From contig JAKAAJ010000013.1 of assembly GCA_021802365.1 (NCBI GenBank), forward strand, positions 1 to 21,639: a stretch of DNA of 21,639 nucleotides, in the 5' to 3' direction. The position numbers and the translations under genes were made by a program. This stretch comes from Thermoplasmata archaeon. GTDB lineage: Archaea > Thermoplasmatota > Thermoplasmata > Thermoplasmatales > Thermoplasmataceae. Shown here piece after piece: positions 8,448 through 15,929 of this stretch. The notes below the pieces were generated by a model, which saw only the letters and a program-made list of their open reading frames with translations, searched no databases and had not been told where the DNA came from. Each line of letters opens with the position of its first letter. Position 1 is the stretch's first letter.

Positions 8448-8465
8448 TCTTGCTGATGACTGGCA

Positions 8466-9245
8466 GTGTACTATTTCCTCAGGTTCGGATATGAAGGTTA
8501 TAATTTTTCAGGATTTCAGAGGGGAAATGGCAACAACAGCATAGAAGATGCAATAATCAGTGTTCTTGAGGAAAATTCGCTTGCAGATGGCATTGCATGC
8601 GCAGCAAGAACTGACAGGGGAGTATCCGCAACAGGGAATGTGCTTAAAATATCCACCGAAGAATCAGCCCAGAAAGTTGCCGGCATATTGAATTCCCATT
8701 GCAGAGGAATATTCTTCACCGGGTATGCAGAAGTGAATGAGGATGCTAACCCCAGGCACTGCCTGAGAAAGACATACAGTTACTTCCTCAGGGGTGAATT
8801 TGATCAAGATCTCCTTTCTTCCCAGTTATCGATGTTTGTTGGAACTCATGACTTCCATCAGTTCTGCAGGAGAGATTCAAGAAATCCAGTCCGGACAATA
8901 GAGAAGATCCAGGTTCTGAGAACAGGGGAAAAGACAGTGAGAGTAGACTTTACTGCAAAGAGCTTCGTATGGATGCAGATCAGGAATATAGTTGGATTCA
9001 GCACTGAAAATGTTTCAAAAGGTCTTTTAACGGATCCATTCAATATCCGGGGTTGGTCCAGGAAACCGGCATCGCCAATACCACTTGTTCTCACTGAAAT
9101 CTCATATCCGGGCATTGAGTTCCGGAGATTATCCGTTACATCAAAGGAAAGATACTATTCACGAGCTGAAGATGAGCAATGGTCAAGGTACATTGTTCTT
9201 GACAGGATAACAGCTGATCTTGGTCGGTCACATAAATATAGCTGA
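8466..9245 (+). CDS. truA: tRNA pseudouridine synthase A
   Basis: Makes pseudouridine at positions 38-40 of the tRNA anticodon arm. The catalytic Asp is residue 50 in the family motif ARTDRGVSATGN. Other conserved stretches are the N-terminal GYEGYNFSGFQ, the RKTYSYFL element, GTHDFHQFC, and VWMQIRNIVG. At 259 residues the length is normal. The start is GTG 8466: the nearby ATG at 8455 is in another frame, and the protein begins directly with the usual first strand of the fold. The next gene starts five bases after the stop. Confidence 0.92.
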   Translation: MYYFLRFGYEGYNFSGFQRGNGNNSIEDAIISVLEENSLADGIACAARTDRGVSATGNVLKISTEESAQKVAGILNSHCRGIFFTGYAEVNEDANPRHCLRKTYSYFLRGEFDQDLLSSQLSMFVGTHDFHQFCRRDSRNPVRTIEKIQVLRTGEKTVRVDFTAKSFVWMQIRNIVGFSTENVSKGLLTDPFNIRGWSRKPASPIPLVLTEISYPGIEFRRLSVTSKERYYSRAEDEQWSRYIVLDRITADLGRSHKYS

Positions 9246-9250
9246 ACGTT

Positions 9251-10465
9251 ATGGTCGAGGGATTGAACTACAGAGTGAGATCCACCTCAATAAATTTCAG
9301 CCGTGCTGTCTATGGAATGAACTGGTTTAATATAGCCCCTGGCCTGAGTTATATCGCATCCAATTTCGATCTGAGAATAGTCTCGCTTGGAGTTATGACC
9401 ACCTCTTTTTACATTGGTCTGGCTGTATTTCAGATGGCCGGAGGTATTCTATCATCCAGAATAGGCAATGTGAAGACATCTGTGTTCGGGATTGCCGTAC
9501 TTGGCCTGTCTGTTATAGGTACTGCCCAGTCTCAGAACCTTCCAGAGCTCATAGCTGCAAGATTTTTTGCCGGACTGGGATCGGCATTCTTCTTCTCTCC
9601 TGCTCTGGGTCTTCTACATCAGATAGTTCCAGAATCTAACTATCCTTTTCATGTTGGCCTTTTCAATGGCTCCTTCAATATTGGTGCAGGAATAGGGATA
9701 ATAGGCTGGAATTTTCTTGATATATATCTGGGATGGCGGACACCACTGGATATTGCCGGGATGATAATGCTAATTCTAGCACTGGAGAATTTCATCGTGC
9801 TAAGGGACATTCGCGTGACATCCTCATCCTTTCGGGGAGCAGCCAGGAACGCTGGAAATCTACTAAGGAAAAAGAATATATGGATTCTTCCTGTAATGGC
9901 TCTCTCTGGTATTCTATCTGAAACGGTGGTTGGACAGCTCCTTGTCTATTATCTTGAGACCCAGTTAGGTTTTTCATCTCAGAGCGCCAGCATTCTTGAC
10001 ATGCTTTTTCTGTTCATAGGGTTTGCAGGGGGCGTAATAGGAGGATACATATTCGCAAGGAACCGCCATCAGATCGCTCAGTTTGTGGCAGTAATTATTA
10101 TGTGTTCCGTCCTTGTAATTCTAATTGGCTATTCAAGGAGTTTTACGGAAATTCTGATTGAGGTTGCAGTTCTTGGCATGTTAACTGTAAATACACTTTC
10201 TATTCTCTATACATTTTCGGCCAGAAATATAAAAGATCCAGGGATGATATCCTTTTCCCTCTCCTTTGTAAATTTTGTCCAGAACATAATAGGCGCATTC
10301 AGCCCAACGATTTTCGGAATATTTGCCAGAGTAATTGGATACAGTGTTTCCTGGTCACTAATTGGCCTGATGGGCCTTGTCGGGGCTGTTTCTTTCATAT
10401 TCCTTAACAGATCAGCCCTTAATGTTCCCAAGGAAACTGAAATAACAATATCAGAGCCAGATTGA
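9251..10465 (+). CDS. MFS transporter
   Basis: Integral membrane protein of the major facilitator superfamily, 404 residues, with about 12 hydrophobic segments. A motif A-like sequence, GGILSSRIGNVKTS, follows the second hydrophobic segment. A charged central cytoplasmic loop falls around residues 180-210. Substrate cannot be inferred, and the neighbours (truA, DNA ligase) give no clue. The ATG at 9251 lies five bases after the truA stop. An AT-rich element at 9232-9240 is only about 15 bases from it but about 27 from an in-frame TTG at 9263, so the true start could be that TTG, shortening the protein by four residues. It is otherwise probably cotranscribed with truA. Confidence 0.85.
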   Translation: MVEGLNYRVRSTSINFSRAVYGMNWFNIAPGLSYIASNFDLRIVSLGVMTTSFYIGLAVFQMAGGILSSRIGNVKTSVFGIAVLGLSVIGTAQSQNLPELIAARFFAGLGSAFFFSPALGLLHQIVPESNYPFHVGLFNGSFNIGAGIGIIGWNFLDIYLGWRTPLDIAGMIMLILALENFIVLRDIRVTSSSFRGAARNAGNLLRKKNIWILPVMALSGILSETVVGQLLVYYLETQLGFSSQSASILDMLFLFIGFAGGVIGGYIFARNRHQIAQFVAVIIMCSVLVILIGYSRSFTEILIEVAVLGMLTVNTLSILYTFSARNIKDPGMISFSLSFVNFVQNIIGAFSPTIFGIFARVIGYSVSWSLIGLMGLVGAVSFIFLNRSALNVPKETEITISEPD

Positions 10466-10505
10466 ACCATTTATTAGATTGGACATGATCTGAGATGGAT
10501 CACAG

Positions 10506-12257
10506 GTGCTGTTCAGAGAAGCTGTAGAAACCTTCAACAGAATGTCCGAAACAAGAAAGAGGACGGAGCTGGTAGACCTTATTGCAGAAATGTTTTCTCG
10601 TGCAGACAAAGACTTGCGTGTTCTTGTATACATAACCCAGGGAAAAGTTGGACCAGATTACATGGGGATTGAACTTGGTGTAGCAGACGAAATTATAATA
10701 TCTGCTCTTTCAAGGGTATCTGGAGCAGACCTGGAACATATACAGTCAGAATATGCAAGGCATGGAGACCTCGGGATAGTGGCAAAATCTCTCATGGGGG
10801 CAAAATCTCAGGGTTCTCTATTTATGGAAGAAATTTCTGTCAGCAGCCTTCATGAGAATCTCCTTTCTATTTCAAGGTTGTCGGGACAGGGGAGCGAGGA
10901 AAACAGGATCAGGGCAATAATGGGGCTTCTAATCAACAGTACACCTGACGAAGCCCTGTATATCACTAGAATAGTTACAGGGAGGCTCAGGCTTGGAGTC
11001 TCGGATGCAACAATCCTTTCAGGTTTGGCGAAGGCATTTGCAGTTGAAGACAAATCAGATGAGATAGAGGAGGCATTCAATTTTCACCCTGACATGGGTG
11101 AAATTGCCTCTCAGTTGCAGAAAGGACAGGTCGATTCAGTCCTGAAGATGGGACCAACACCAATGATTCCCGCTAAAGTTATGCTTGCTGAGCGGCTTCC
11201 AGAAATCTCTGACATAATTAAAAAGATGGATGGAAACACGGCTTTTGAATACAAATATGACGGAATGAGAACCCAGATTCACCTCTACAAAGGGGAGATC
11301 AGGATATTTTCCCGGGGCTCTGAAGAAACAACCAGAAACTTCCCGGATATTATTGCTGCATTCCGGAAGACTTTCACATGCGAAAGCTGCATACTGGATG
11401 GTGAGGCAGTTCCATATAACTCTGAGACCGGGGAACTGTATCCATTTCAGATGGCATCATTGAGACGGGGCAGAATTCATGAAATTGAAAAGGTAAGCAA
11501 GGATGTCCCACTCGCTGTATTTCTGTTTGATATTCTATACCTCGATGGTAAAGCATTACACAAAAAACCATACAGTGAACGGAGGCAGAAACTGGAGGAG
11601 ATTTTCACTGAAAATGAGAATTTCAGGCTTGCAAAACGCCTCGTAACCGATTCGGAGAAAGAGGCATCAGAATTCTTCGAGCAGGCCATAAGCGATGGAT
11701 GTGAGGGACTAGTAGCCAAAAAAGTATCACCAGATTCAGTATACAGAGCTGGAGCCAGAGGCTGGCTGTGGATAAAATTCAAGCGTGATTACCAGTCAGA
11801 GTTCAATGACTCACTCGATTTGGTGGTTATCGGAGCGTTTTATGGGCACGGCAGGAGGAGTGGAAAATATGGAGCTCTTCTAATGGCGGTATACAACAAA
11901 GAGGAAGACACCTATGAGAGTGTCTGCAAGCTTGGAACAGGGTTCACCGATGATGTTCTTGCTGCCCTGCCTGCAATGTTCTCAGACATAAAAATGGAGA
12001 ATAAACCCCCAAGAGTTGTCTCAGATATGGAGCCGGATATATGGATATATCCATCTGTTGTAATGGAGGTAATTGCAGCAGAAATAACGCTGAGTCCAGT
12101 ACACAGATGTGCATTTGGAGTTCTGAGGCAGGATGCAGGTCTGGCCCTAAGGTTCCCGAGATTTACTGGCAAGTTCCGGAACGATAAAAAACCAGAGGAT
12201 TCTACATCAACCCATGAAATAATAGAGATATACAAAAATCAGAAAAAGAAATCTTGA
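10506..12257 (+). CDS. lig: ATP-dependent DNA ligase
   Basis: Replicative-type archaeal DNA ligase (583 residues; family about 560-600) sealing nicks during replication and repair. An N-terminal helical DNA-binding domain (to about residue 210) includes the TGRLRLGVSDATIL segment typical of LigI-like enzymes. The adenylated lysine is Lys250 in EYKYDGMR. Later nucleotidyltransferase motifs include LDGEAV, EGLVAKK and WIKFKRDY, followed by the C-terminal OB domain. The GTG at 10506 is the likely start: the ATG just upstream at 10495 is out of frame, and the sequence from GTG matches the usual ligase beginning. A TATA-like ATTTATTAG (10469-10477) about 33 bases upstream suggests its own promoter with a very short leader. 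It converges on the single-stranded DNA-binding protein gene. Confidence 0.95.
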   Translation: MLFREAVETFNRMSETRKRTELVDLIAEMFSRADKDLRVLVYITQGKVGPDYMGIELGVADEIIISALSRVSGADLEHIQSEYARHGDLGIVAKSLMGAKSQGSLFMEEISVSSLHENLLSISRLSGQGSEENRIRAIMGLLINSTPDEALYITRIVTGRLRLGVSDATILSGLAKAFAVEDKSDEIEEAFNFHPDMGEIASQLQKGQVDSVLKMGPTPMIPAKVMLAERLPEISDIIKKMDGNTAFEYKYDGMRTQIHLYKGEIRIFSRGSEETTRNFPDIIAAFRKTFTCESCILDGEAVPYNSETGELYPFQMASLRRGRIHEIEKVSKDVPLAVFLFDILYLDGKALHKKPYSERRQKLEEIFTENENFRLAKRLVTDSEKEASEFFEQAISDGCEGLVAKKVSPDSVYRAGARGWLWIKFKRDYQSEFNDSLDLVVIGAFYGHGRRSGKYGALLMAVYNKEEDTYESVCKLGTGFTDDVLAALPAMFSDIKMENKPPRVVSDMEPDIWIYPSVVMEVIAAEITLSPVHRCAFGVLRQDAGLALRFPRFTGKFRNDKKPEDSTSTHEIIEIYKNQKKKS

Positions 12258-12258
12258 T

Positions 12259-12273
12259 GGAGGTAAATCCTCC
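12259..12273 (+). terminator. Small GC hairpin after the DNA ligase gene
   Basis: GGAGG and CCTCC flank a five-base loop TAAAT, starting two bases after the ligase stop codon and within the 36-base gap between convergent genes. It probably folds at the 3' end of the ligase mRNA. No strong T-run follows. The left arm resembles a Shine-Dalgarno sequence, but no reading frame follows it. Confidence 0.35.
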
Positions 12274-12293
12274 CGCATTAAATATTGTTGAAA

Positions 12294-12761
12294 TTAATCG
12301 TAGTTGTCGTTGTCTCTGCCACGGCCGCCCCTGTTGTTGCCGCCGTAGTAGCTCCTTCCTCTGCCGCCGTTTCCGCCGCCAAAGTTTCTGTGATTTCTGA
12401 AAGTGTTTTCGTGTTCCTTTTCACTGAGGTCAAAGGACTCGTTCACTTCTGACACCTCCTCATCACTTTCCTTCATGGAGCCGTATTTTCCAACATTCAG
12501 TCTCATGTGGCCTCTCACCAGTGAGATGTAGCCATTGTCAATCTGCAGTGTCTTTCCACTTGCAGCCTGATTTGCCTGATCTCCCCACAGTGAAAGAATG
12601 ATCTTTCCTGTATCGTCTCCGATATAGACCTCGGTAACGGATTTTTCTTCTCCAAACCTGGTCTGTATGGCTCTTGGCTCTCCTACGCTAATTACTTTCC
12701 CCAAAACATTTACTCTTCTGGATTCGGGGTTCAAATCCTTAATTTTGGTAATTCCGTCCAT
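12294..12761 (-). CDS. ssb: Single-stranded DNA-binding protein, single OB fold with RGG-rich tail
   Basis: A 155-residue protein with one RPA-like OB fold (about residues 1-95, with the segment VYIGDDTGKIILSLWGDQA). An acidic linker (about 98-120) follows, then a glycine/arginine-rich tail (about 126-150) with repeated GGRGR and GGNN units, ending in the acidic DNDNYD. This layout resembles crenarchaeal and Thermoplasma-type SSBs, where the fold binds single-stranded DNA and the tail serves protein contacts. RGG-type tails can also bind RNA, so a broader nucleic-acid role is possible. Unlike most genes here it has a Shine-Dalgarno-like site and TATA-like elements far enough upstream for a real leader, suggesting a leadered mRNA. 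Converges with DNA ligase; both belong to replication and repair. Function by fold is likely; exact in vivo role is inferred. Confidence 0.82.
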   Translation of the reverse strand: MDGITKIKDLNPESRRVNVLGKVISVGEPRAIQTRFGEEKSVTEVYIGDDTGKIILSLWGDQANQAASGKTLQIDNGYISLVRGHMRLNVGKYGSMKESDEEVSEVNESFDLSEKEHENTFRNHRNFGGGNGGRGRSYYGGNNRGGRGRDNDNYD

Positions 12762-12764
12762 TCT

Positions 12765-12774
12765 ATTACTTCCT
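12765..12774 (-). promoter_or_regulatory. Shine-Dalgarno-like site for ssb
   Basis: Read on the - strand, AGGAAGTAAT ends three bases before the ATG and matches eight of ten bases of the archaeal consensus AGGAGGTGAT, with its purine core about seven bases from the ATG. This is the clearest ribosome-binding site in the window. Confidence 0.45.
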
Positions 12775-12810
12775 TGTCTGTATGGAAGACAGCTCTATAT
12801 TTCCACTCTG

Positions 12811-12820
12811 TATATAAATA
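12811..12820 (-). promoter_or_regulatory. TATA-like box upstream of ssb
   Basis: On the - strand TATTTATATA is centred about 54 bases before the ssb ATG, which would give a leader of roughly 27 bases. A second AT-rich element (about 12794-12803) would give a leader near ten bases. Confidence 0.45.
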
Positions 12821-12834
12821 ATCTGCATCGAATA

Positions 12835-12860
12835 CCTCCGGCTTAACACTGCCGTAGAGG
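12835..12860 (-). terminator. Hairpin downstream of the S66 peptidase gene
   Basis: On the + strand CCTCCGGC (12835-12842) pairs with GCCG-TA-GAGG (12851-12860), giving an eight-pair GC-rich stem with a two-base bulge and an eight-base loop. It begins two bases past the peptidase stop on the - strand and lies before the ssb promoter, so it probably marks the 3' end of the M20-S66 transcript. Confidence 0.42.
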
Positions 12861-12862
12861 AG

Positions 12863-13843
12863 TCATTCAACAATGTTGTCCATTAGCTCAATATACGGTT
12901 CTTCTGTGGAAAGAGATATTCGGCTGTTCATTGGAATGAGCATCTGGCTATCCACATTATGCCCGAAAGGAAGGCCATAAACAGATGGTTTCTGCATTTC
13001 GTTGATGTACATCTGCACTATGTCCTCAATATATGGCATGGGCTCTTCTGCTTCGGCGATCTGCTTGAAATCTCCAAAGGCAAATCCCGAAAAACTTTCA
13101 AGAATTCCTGAAAGTTTCATCACCGAAAAGTATCTGTCCAGGTCCCCTGACGTTATTCCAGTATCCTCAATGAAGAATATTTTACCGGCACTGGAAGGGA
13201 GATAATTTGTTCCGATAAGTGAAGAATATACCGAGATGTTTGTGCCAGTAGTTTTACCCTCAACCTTTCCTCTGAAAATATACTTGACCACATTGTCAAT
13301 GAACTGTGTCAGATCTGTTGAGCTACCTGAAAGAACATCTATGTATTTCTTGAATGTGGCCTTGCTGTACTCTTCAGGGTCTGATGCCGGCATTGGGCCG
13401 TGAAACGTCACAAGACCGGAGAGTTTGTTGAATGCCATGTGAAGAGCGGTAATATCACTATAGCCGACGAATATCTTGGGATTCTCTCTGATCCGATCAT
13501 AATCCAGCATAGGCAGTATATGTATGGATCCATAACCTCCTCTTGCGCAGAATATTGCATTTACGGAATCATCAGTGAATGCATCCATAAGTTCAGCTGC
13601 CCTTTCTGCAGTTGGTGCTGCAAGTGAATTTCTCTGGACCAGCTTCCTTATGTTCTTCCCAAGTGATATACGGTAGCCAAGCTTTGTCAGCCTGGTTACA
13701 CTCCTCGACAGTGCCCTCATATCCGGCGCACTGGCCGGGGCTATTATCCTTATCTCATCACCGGGTTTCAATGACGGAGGCTTTACTGTCTCCTTAATCT
13801 CTCTGTAATTCTCCCCTGCGTTTCCGCTGTACATTGAACTCAT
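12863..13843 (-). CDS. S66-family LD-carboxypeptidase / MccF-like serine peptidase
   Basis: A 326-residue member of peptidase family S66, which contains bacterial murein LD-carboxypeptidases and MccF, an enzyme that detoxifies microcin C-type peptide conjugates. All triad positions are present: nucleophile Ser129 in VGYSDITALH, Glu226 in FFIEDTG, and His295 in LPFGHNVD. The RGGYG element is at 101-105, and the family opening LKPGDEIRIIAPAS begins near residue 25. No signal peptide is seen, so it should act in the cytoplasm. The start overlaps the end of the M20 gene by 50 bases (41 if the ATG at 13834 is used). No later start codon precedes the conserved region, so the overlap is real and suggests translational coupling. 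Archaea of this kind lack peptidoglycan, so recycling of scavenged peptides or MccF-like detoxification is more likely than wall turnover. Confidence 0.87.
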   Translation of the reverse strand: MSSMYSGNAGENYREIKETVKPPSLKPGDEIRIIAPASAPDMRALSRSVTRLTKLGYRISLGKNIRKLVQRNSLAAPTAERAAELMDAFTDDSVNAIFCARGGYGSIHILPMLDYDRIRENPKIFVGYSDITALHMAFNKLSGLVTFHGPMPASDPEEYSKATFKKYIDVLSGSSTDLTQFIDNVVKYIFRGKVEGKTTGTNISVYSSLIGTNYLPSSAGKIFFIEDTGITSGDLDRYFSVMKLSGILESFSGFAFGDFKQIAEAEEPMPYIEDIVQMYINEMQKPSVYGLPFGHNVDSQMLIPMNSRISLSTEEPYIELMDNIVE

Positions 13844-14981
13844 CTCTGATATCTGGGATATGCTTTGATGCGTTTAAAGCTGACATAACAGTTGCAAGGA
13901 TGGCAGTCTTCAGGTTTTCGGCATTTTTTTCAGGTTCTGCAGCAAGCCTGAATTCTTCAGTATGGCCTGATATTCCTCTGTAGCCAACCGGCATATCAAG
14001 ATGCCCTGTTGGTGCAACCCATGATATGTTTGCCTCGTCAGTGCTTCCTGACGGGATATATTCAGATGAATGTATATTGTAAGGGTTTATTCCCATCTTT
14101 AGGAGTTCATCACTGATAATTGAATCCAGCTTCATGTTTGGCAGATAATCCCTGTAAAGGGGAGTTATTTTCCTGCAGGTGAGGGTAGCTCCATAGGACT
14201 CCGCTATAGACCTGGCACTTTTCTCAACTTTCTCTGCAAAAATTTCAACGAACCCAGATGAGGTGGAACGGATCTCAACCTGCAATACCGCTCTTTCCGG
14301 AACCACATTGGTCGCTTTTCCGCCCTCGGTCATAATCATTCCGACAACAAGGTGTTTGTCATTTTTTGCCCAGCCCCTCAGGCTGTTTATTGCCACATAG
14401 GATGAAACGGCGGCATCCAGTGCATTAATACCTTGCTCAGGGGAATCTGCTCCGTGTGCTTCTCTCCCTGTAAATACTAATTCCAGGGTCAGATCAGCCA
14501 GTGCACCTGAACCCACTCCCCAGCGGTCGTCTGGATGGAATCCGAAGTACATGTCAACTCCTCCAGCATATCCTTTTTCTGCAATTATCGCCTTGCTGCC
14601 GGCATACTCACCAATTCCCTCTTCTGAGGGGGTTCCCAGAACAGTAACGGAAACATTATCAGATATTCTTGAAAGCAGGGCTGCACTACCTACTGCCCAT
14701 GCTGAAATGAGGTTATGCCCACATGAATGTCCGTTTGGAAGCGCATCATATTCTGCAAGAAATCCTATGGAGGGGCCGCCTCTATTTACAGTTGCCCTGA
14801 ATGCAGTTTTCATACCTGCATAGGGCTTTTCAACAGAGAACCCTTCTTTCTTCAGGAAATCTGAAAGCAACTGTGATGACTTGACCTCATTGCTCCCCAG
14901 CTCTGCAAGATTGTAAATTCTGCTGGAAATGTCCAGTATTTCCGGCATTAACTTCTTTATTTCAGCGTCCGCCTCTGGCAT
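13794..14981 (-). CDS. M20 (M20D-like) metal-dependent amidohydrolase / peptidase
   Basis: A 395-residue cytoplasmic protein of the M20 amidohydrolase family, closest in appearance to aminobenzoyl-glutamate hydrolase (AbgB) and PM20D2-like dipeptidases. Metal-site residues are visible: HSCGH at 85-89, the glutamate pair at 120-121 in GTPSEEG, HPDD at 149-152, and a C-terminal histidine in ISGHTEEF. A dimerisation domain lies in the middle (about residues 165-280, beginning near LTLELVFTGREAHGAD). Such enzymes remove an acyl group or split a C-terminal amino acid from small amide conjugates or dipeptides; the substrate here is unknown. A TATA-like box lies about 28 bases before the ATG. The downstream S66 peptidase gene overlaps its 3' end, so both should be made together. 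Confidence 0.85.
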   Translation of the reverse strand: MPEADAEIKKLMPEILDISSRIYNLAELGSNEVKSSQLLSDFLKKEGFSVEKPYAGMKTAFRATVNRGGPSIGFLAEYDALPNGHSCGHNLISAWAVGSAALLSRISDNVSVTVLGTPSEEGIGEYAGSKAIIAEKGYAGGVDMYFGFHPDDRWGVGSGALADLTLELVFTGREAHGADSPEQGINALDAAVSSYVAINSLRGWAKNDKHLVVGMIMTEGGKATNVVPERAVLQVEIRSTSSGFVEIFAEKVEKSARSIAESYGATLTCRKITPLYRDYLPNMKLDSIISDELLKMGINPYNIHSSEYIPSGSTDEANISWVAPTGHLDMPVGYRGISGHTEEFRLAAEPEKNAENLKTAILATVMSALNASKHIPDIRDEFNVQRKRRGELQRD

Positions 14982-15004
14982 GCAAGAGGAATCCGACTGA
15001 CCGT

Positions 15005-15014
15005 AATTATTTAT
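15005..15014 (-). promoter_or_regulatory. TATA-like box for the M20-S66 operon
   Basis: On the - strand ATAAATAATT is centred about 28 bases before the M20 ATG, matching leaderless spacing. It lies in the 101-base gap after the BtuF-like gene. Confidence 0.5.
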
Positions 15015-15082
15015 CCCTCACTATGCGATATCAAGGTTTATGACTGTATATCGAAGATCTCCAGTCACAGATTTGGCTTATT

Positions 15083-15901
15083 TCAGAACAGGCCATCCAG
15101 AATGTTTACTGTCCATGGCAGGACATTGCGGATAAAACTTGGGCCATGATGGGCAAAGAAGTCCAGTTTTCCCGGAGTCTTGAAGAGATGTCCTTCACGC
15201 ATGGCAGTGATCCCATCCCAACCCCTTTTCTTCATCATTTCCTTAATCGTATAATCCTCTACAGATTGGTACATTTTCGGTTCGTATATTATCAGTTCAG
15301 GATCAAACTCTTTCACAAGTTCAAAATCAGGCTCAATCCACTCCTTCTTCCTGCCCGAGTATGGGGTGATTACGCCAAGTATCTCAAGTGAGTCCGTAAT
15401 GTATGATTCTGAACCAAAGGTTACCGGTCCACCCAGGTCTATTTCATAGTATCCCCTTATGCGGGTATGTCTCCTGAGGCCAGATATTATTTTTAGAAGC
15501 TCAAATTCCATCAGTCTTGCCTCATCTGAGCGGTTTACTACAACTCCGACCTTTGAAACCAGATCAACTATCCCAGCAACGGAGGATGGCAGCTCGAAAT
15601 TAAAAACAGTAAACTCCTTTTTCAACCTGGAACTGAATTCGCTCTGGAATCCGGAAATTGTCATGATCAGATCTGGTTCAAGTTCTCTCAGAACCTCCAT
15701 TCTTGCGGAGCCGTAACTTCCAACTTTTCTAATCGCCGAGGTTTCCTTAGGCCTGGCGCAGAATGCAGAAATTCCGACCAGGTTATTACCCAGACCAAGT
15801 TCAAATAGGATTTCAGTAATCGAGGGGCTGAAACTGATGATTCTATCTGGATTGTCGGGGACGTAAACTTCATCACCGGTGAAGTCTATCATTTTATCCA
15901 T
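15083..15901 (-). CDS. BtuF-like (COG0614-type) substrate-binding protein without signal peptide
   Basis: A 272-residue protein with the helical-backbone binding fold of cobalamin/iron-siderophore binding proteins. The N-terminal lobe shows the family opening PDRIISFSPSITEILFELGLGNNLVGIS, then RKVGSYGSARMEVLRELEPDLIM. The C-terminal lobe includes GVITPYSGRKKEWIEPDFELVKEFDPELIIYEP. It starts directly at the first strand (MDKMIDFTGDEVYVPDNPDR), and the upstream in-frame codons hold no alternative start or hydrophobic segment. It has neither signal peptide nor lipobox and should stay in the cytoplasm. No ABC permease or ATPase gene is nearby; instead it sits 28 bases after an MFS transporter gene. 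A TATA-like element overlapping that gene's stop (15923-15931) suggests its own start of transcription. Ligand unknown; a corrinoid, heme or metal chelate is a family-based guess. Confidence 0.72.
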   Translation of the reverse strand: MDKMIDFTGDEVYVPDNPDRIISFSPSITEILFELGLGNNLVGISAFCARPKETSAIRKVGSYGSARMEVLRELEPDLIMTISGFQSEFSSRLKKEFTVFNFELPSSVAGIVDLVSKVGVVVNRSDEARLMEFELLKIISGLRRHTRIRGYYEIDLGGPVTFGSESYITDSLEILGVITPYSGRKKEWIEPDFELVKEFDPELIIYEPKMYQSVEDYTIKEMMKKRGWDGITAMREGHLFKTPGKLDFFAHHGPSFIRNVLPWTVNILDGLF

Positions 15902-15929
15902 GATAGGGTAAACAACAGGAGCCTTAAAA

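Noticed and set aside
8452..8460. CTGATGAC resembling a C box of a C/D small RNA
   Set aside because: No D box lies at a suitable distance and no complementary terminal stem is present. The short divergent gap is explained by the truA promoter region.
12294..12420. Low-complexity GCC/CCG-rich stretch that looks like a short tandem repeat
   Set aside because: It is explained by glycine and arginine codons of the RGG-rich tail of ssb, with irregular unit lengths.
12727..12738. GGGTTCAAATCC, resembling a tRNA T-loop
   Set aside because: It lies within early codons of ssb. The flanking bases form only a weak four-pair stem with wobble pairs, and there is no acceptor, anticodon or D arm.
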